Assembly: GCA_003153955.1 (NCBI GenBank)
Contig: PMCB01000036.1
Coordinates: forward strand, 29,357 to 35,267
Length of the DNA: 5,911 nt
Direction: 5' to 3'
From: Dehalococcoidia bacterium
GTDB taxonomy: Bacteria; Chloroflexota; Dehalococcoidia; Dehalococcoidales; Fen-1064
Part shown: piece after piece, positions 4,335 to 5,911 of the stretch
How the letters are laid out: each line of letters opens with the position of its first letter
Position numbering within the stretch: position 1 is the first letter of the stretch
Notes under the pieces: model-generated
What the model was told of the DNA's origin: nothing
Seen by the model: the letters and a program-made list of their open reading frames with translations, nothing else
Database searches by the model: none
Position numbers and translations under genes: made by a program

Positions 4335-5426
4335 TCAGCCTTTCGCCATAGCATCATAAAAAGCCCGCCAGAACGGATCCACGATGGGGTGCTTTAATTC
4401 CTTTTCTTTGCCGCCTTCCACCAGAACCATACCTTTCTTGGCGTCAATCAGTTCTCCGACGACAGAAGATTTAATGCTTTTCTTTGCCAATGCCTTCACC
4501 ACCGCCTCGGCTTTGTGAGCACGGCAGGAAGCAATCATTGTGCCCTCGCTGATCGAGGCATAAGGGTCGATTCCGAAATAATCGCAGATTTCCGGAACGC
4601 AGTCCTCGACGACGATTTTCTCTTTCTCAATCCTCACGCCGAGTCCGGCGGCCTGTGCGATTTCATAAAGCCCGCCCCAGATGCCGCATTCCGTGGCATC
4701 ATGCATCGCGGTAATGCCGTTCTCCCTGACACCGACCTTGATCGCGGTCATGGCGTCTTCCACGATGGACATTTTGTAGAAGATGTCCTGCGCCTTTTTG
4801 CTGAAGTCTTTACCGAATTTCTTTTCCAGCAGCGCGGGGAACATCGTGGCAAAAATACCGGAAGCTTCGATCGCCGGGCCTTTGCTGATAATGATTTTAT
4901 CGCCGGCTTTGGCCAACCGCGGGGTGACATATTCATCCATTTCCCCCACCCCCACAATTGTTGCGCCGCCGACCATCGGATAGTTGCAGTTCTCGTACCG
5001 GGCGGTATGCCCCGTAATCACCGTGATGCCCAATTTTTCGCATTCTTTGTGAATCGTATCCCAGACGATGAGCAGTTGTTCCTTGGTCATGTCCATCGGC
5101 AGGTTCAAGTCAATCGAGAGATACTTTGGTTTCAAACCGCTGGTTACCGAATCAGAAATGATGATGTGAATGGCAAACCAGGCTGCGCGTTCCCAGCCGT
5201 ATTGGGGCACGATGAAAACCGGGTCGGTGGTAAAAGAAACCGCTTTGTCGCCGATGGTGACGATGCCGACGTCGACGCCGTGCTGCGGCCCGACGATGAT
5301 ATCCTTACTTTTTGCGCCCAAACGGGGGAAAATCACTTCGGTAAAGATTTCCGGCGAAATTTTTCCGATTTCGGGCATTTCCGCATTATTCGCGCTTTGT
5401 ATGGTCTGTTTTTTCTGTTCTTTCAA
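4335..5426 (-). CDS. AIR-synthase (PurM) superfamily protein, HypE-like, without the C-terminal cysteine
   Basis: The protein has 363 residues and two AIRS domains. The N-terminal ATP-binding half shows HGVDVGIV (49-56), TTDP (66-69), SDSVTSGLKP (91-100) and TGHTA (138-142), equivalent to the family's D-D-A, TTD, ND..A.G and GG.TA motifs. The C-terminal half shows GDKIIISKGPAIEASGI (175-191), MHDATECGIWGGLYEIAQAAG (241-261) and FGIDPYASISEGTMIAS (284-300); the last is close to the HypE 'lDPl..aNEG' motif. HypE makes the nickel-iron hydrogenase cyanide ligand on a C-terminal cysteine (PRIC end). This protein ends DAMAKG, so that chemistry is unlikely and the substrate is unknown. The TTG start is chosen because AAGGAG (5433-5438) lies 6 bases upstream; the next ATG (residue 17) has no such site. 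It lies 36 bases after the upstream exported-protein gene, probably in the same transcript. The long open frame on the opposite strand is a shadow. Confidence 0.88.
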   Translation of the reverse strand: MKEQKKQTIQSANNAEMPEIGKISPEIFTEVIFPRLGAKSKDIIVGPQHGVDVGIVTIGDKAVSFTTDPVFIVPQYGWERAAWFAIHIIISDSVTSGLKPKYLSIDLNLPMDMTKEQLLIVWDTIHKECEKLGITVITGHTARYENCNYPMVGGATIVGVGEMDEYVTPRLAKAGDKIIISKGPAIEASGIFATMFPALLEKKFGKDFSKKAQDIFYKMSIVEDAMTAIKVGVRENGITAMHDATECGIWGGLYEIAQAAGLGVRIEKEKIVVEDCVPEICDYFGIDPYASISEGTMIASCRAHKAEAVVKALAKKSIKSSVVGELIDAKKGMVLVEGGKEKELKHPIVDPFWRAFYDAMAKG

Positions 5427-5432
5427 GATACG

Positions 5433-5438
5433 CTCCTT
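5433..5438 (-). promoter_or_regulatory. Ribosome binding site that supports the TTG start of the HypE-like gene
   Basis: A perfect AAGGAG lies 6 bases upstream of TTG at 5426-5424. It is the strongest site nearby, so the rare start codon is accepted over the internal ATG 16 codons later. Confidence 0.7.
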
Positions 5439-5462
5439 TGATGCAGTTGCGAGTTGTCAGTA

Positions 5463-5911
5463 TCAGGGTTCGGTTTGCACTTCCCATGTGTTTTCAACAA
5501 CTGTGTCAACGCCGTCTACTGGTTCAATTTTACCGGTGAATTTTAGACCGTACATAAATTCATTTGACGGTTGACCGCCGGGTTTTGTCCAAAAGGCATA
5601 ATTACCTTTCGAGTCTTTCACCGTAAACCACACAAAATAACCATCGGTCATCATCCCCGGCGTTCTCATTTCCTGAGGAGAAATTGTGATAGTGCTGTAT
5701 TCAGGGCCTTCAACTAATAATTCCGGCGCGCGGGCGCCCATCCATGTGTAATAATACGGCGGACTTCCGCCTTCGACTGTAACGCTGAACTTATACTGCC
5801 CTGTAACATTAAGATTAGCGCCGAACTGGAATTCAGTGGGACCTTGAACGTCCGTGACAACAGGAACACCTTGCGAGGATGTTTTAGTCGTTGTTGTCGG
5901 TTCCGCTTTTA
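5463..5911 (-). CDS. Exported PKD/Ig-like domain protein, C-terminal part
   Basis: The reading frame is open from the right edge to the TGA at 5463-5465, giving 148 visible residues of a longer protein. It opens with AEPTTTTKTSSQG, a Thr/Ser-rich linker like that of the solute-binding lipoprotein, which suggests a surface-exposed, possibly lipid-anchored protein whose signal peptide lies outside the window. One beta-sandwich-like domain follows. FQFGANLNVTGQYKFSVTV and EGGSPPYYYTWMG match the PKD/Ig-like pattern 'v..G..v.ft.tv.GG.pPY.Y.W', and YFVWFTVKDSKGNYAFWT looks like the closing strands. There are no cysteines in the visible part. An internal ATG at 5741 is not a likely start because the frame and fold continue upstream. 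The specific function is unknown; a binding or adhesion role is inferred only from the fold. The HypE-like gene follows 36 bases downstream. Confidence 0.7.
   Translation of the reverse strand, partial: KAEPTTTTKTSSQGVPVVTDVQGPTEFQFGANLNVTGQYKFSVTVEGGSPPYYYTWMGARAPELLVEGPEYSTITISPQEMRTPGMMTDGYFVWFTVKDSKGNYAFWTKPGGQPSNEFMYGLKFTGKIEPVDGVDTVVENTWEVQTEP

Noticed and set aside
4515..5441. 308-codon plus-strand open frame
   Set aside because: It is the exact antisense of the HypE-like gene, rich in His/Asp/Arg as such shadows are, with no family motif.

Overview
The window looks like chromosomal DNA of a free-living, probably anaerobic bacterium. A Chloroflexi/Dehalococcoidia-type genome is my best guess. 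The grounds are an exported lipoprotein with a very threonine-rich linker after the lipobox, an extracellular solute-binding protein with a 'WWDSLGTPKYGG'-like N-terminus, a DUF169 protein and a HypE-like AIR-synthase paralog. This placement is from memory of family features and is tentative. No phage, CRISPR, tRNA or rRNA is visible. Both window ends cut through genes.

Layout: five of the six genes I accept are on the minus strand, so in transcriptional order they run from right to left. (1) 5463 to beyond 5911 is the C-terminal part of an exported PKD/Ig-like protein. (2) 36 bases downstream is a HypE-like AIR-synthase-family protein with a TTG start (4335-5426). (3) After a 274-base gap with two imperfect direct repeats, an extended -10 promoter and a foldable leader comes nnr, the bifunctional NAD(P)H-hydrate repair enzyme (2474-4060). 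(4) On the plus strand, and convergent with nnr with only 7 bases between the stop codons, is a 52-residue zinc-ribbon protein (2308-2466). (5) Between 1991 and 2307 lie a small tandem repeat and what looks like a decayed gene end on the minus strand. (6) 1250-1990 is a DUF169 protein with a hairpin next to its Shine-Dalgarno sequence. (7) 777-1249 has no convincing gene. It holds a near-consensus sigma-70 promoter (17-base spacer) and a GC-rich, foldable block at 841-966. (8) 1-776 is the N-terminal part of a family 5 (peptide/nickel type) ABC-transporter solute-binding lipoprotein.

How it works together: the genes do not form one obvious pathway. nnr is metabolite-repair housekeeping. The HypE-like protein belongs to an ATP-using superfamily, but no other hydrogenase-maturation gene is in view. 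The solute-binding protein would feed an ABC importer lying outside the window. The most interesting point is the leader of the solute-binding gene. A strong promoter about 310 bases upstream of the start codon reads through a compact GC-rich structure that pairs better as the minus-strand RNA than as the plus-strand RNA and ends in a U-rich tail. It could be a cis-regulatory RNA, a free-standing small RNA or a mobile-element remnant. I could not match it to a known RNA family.
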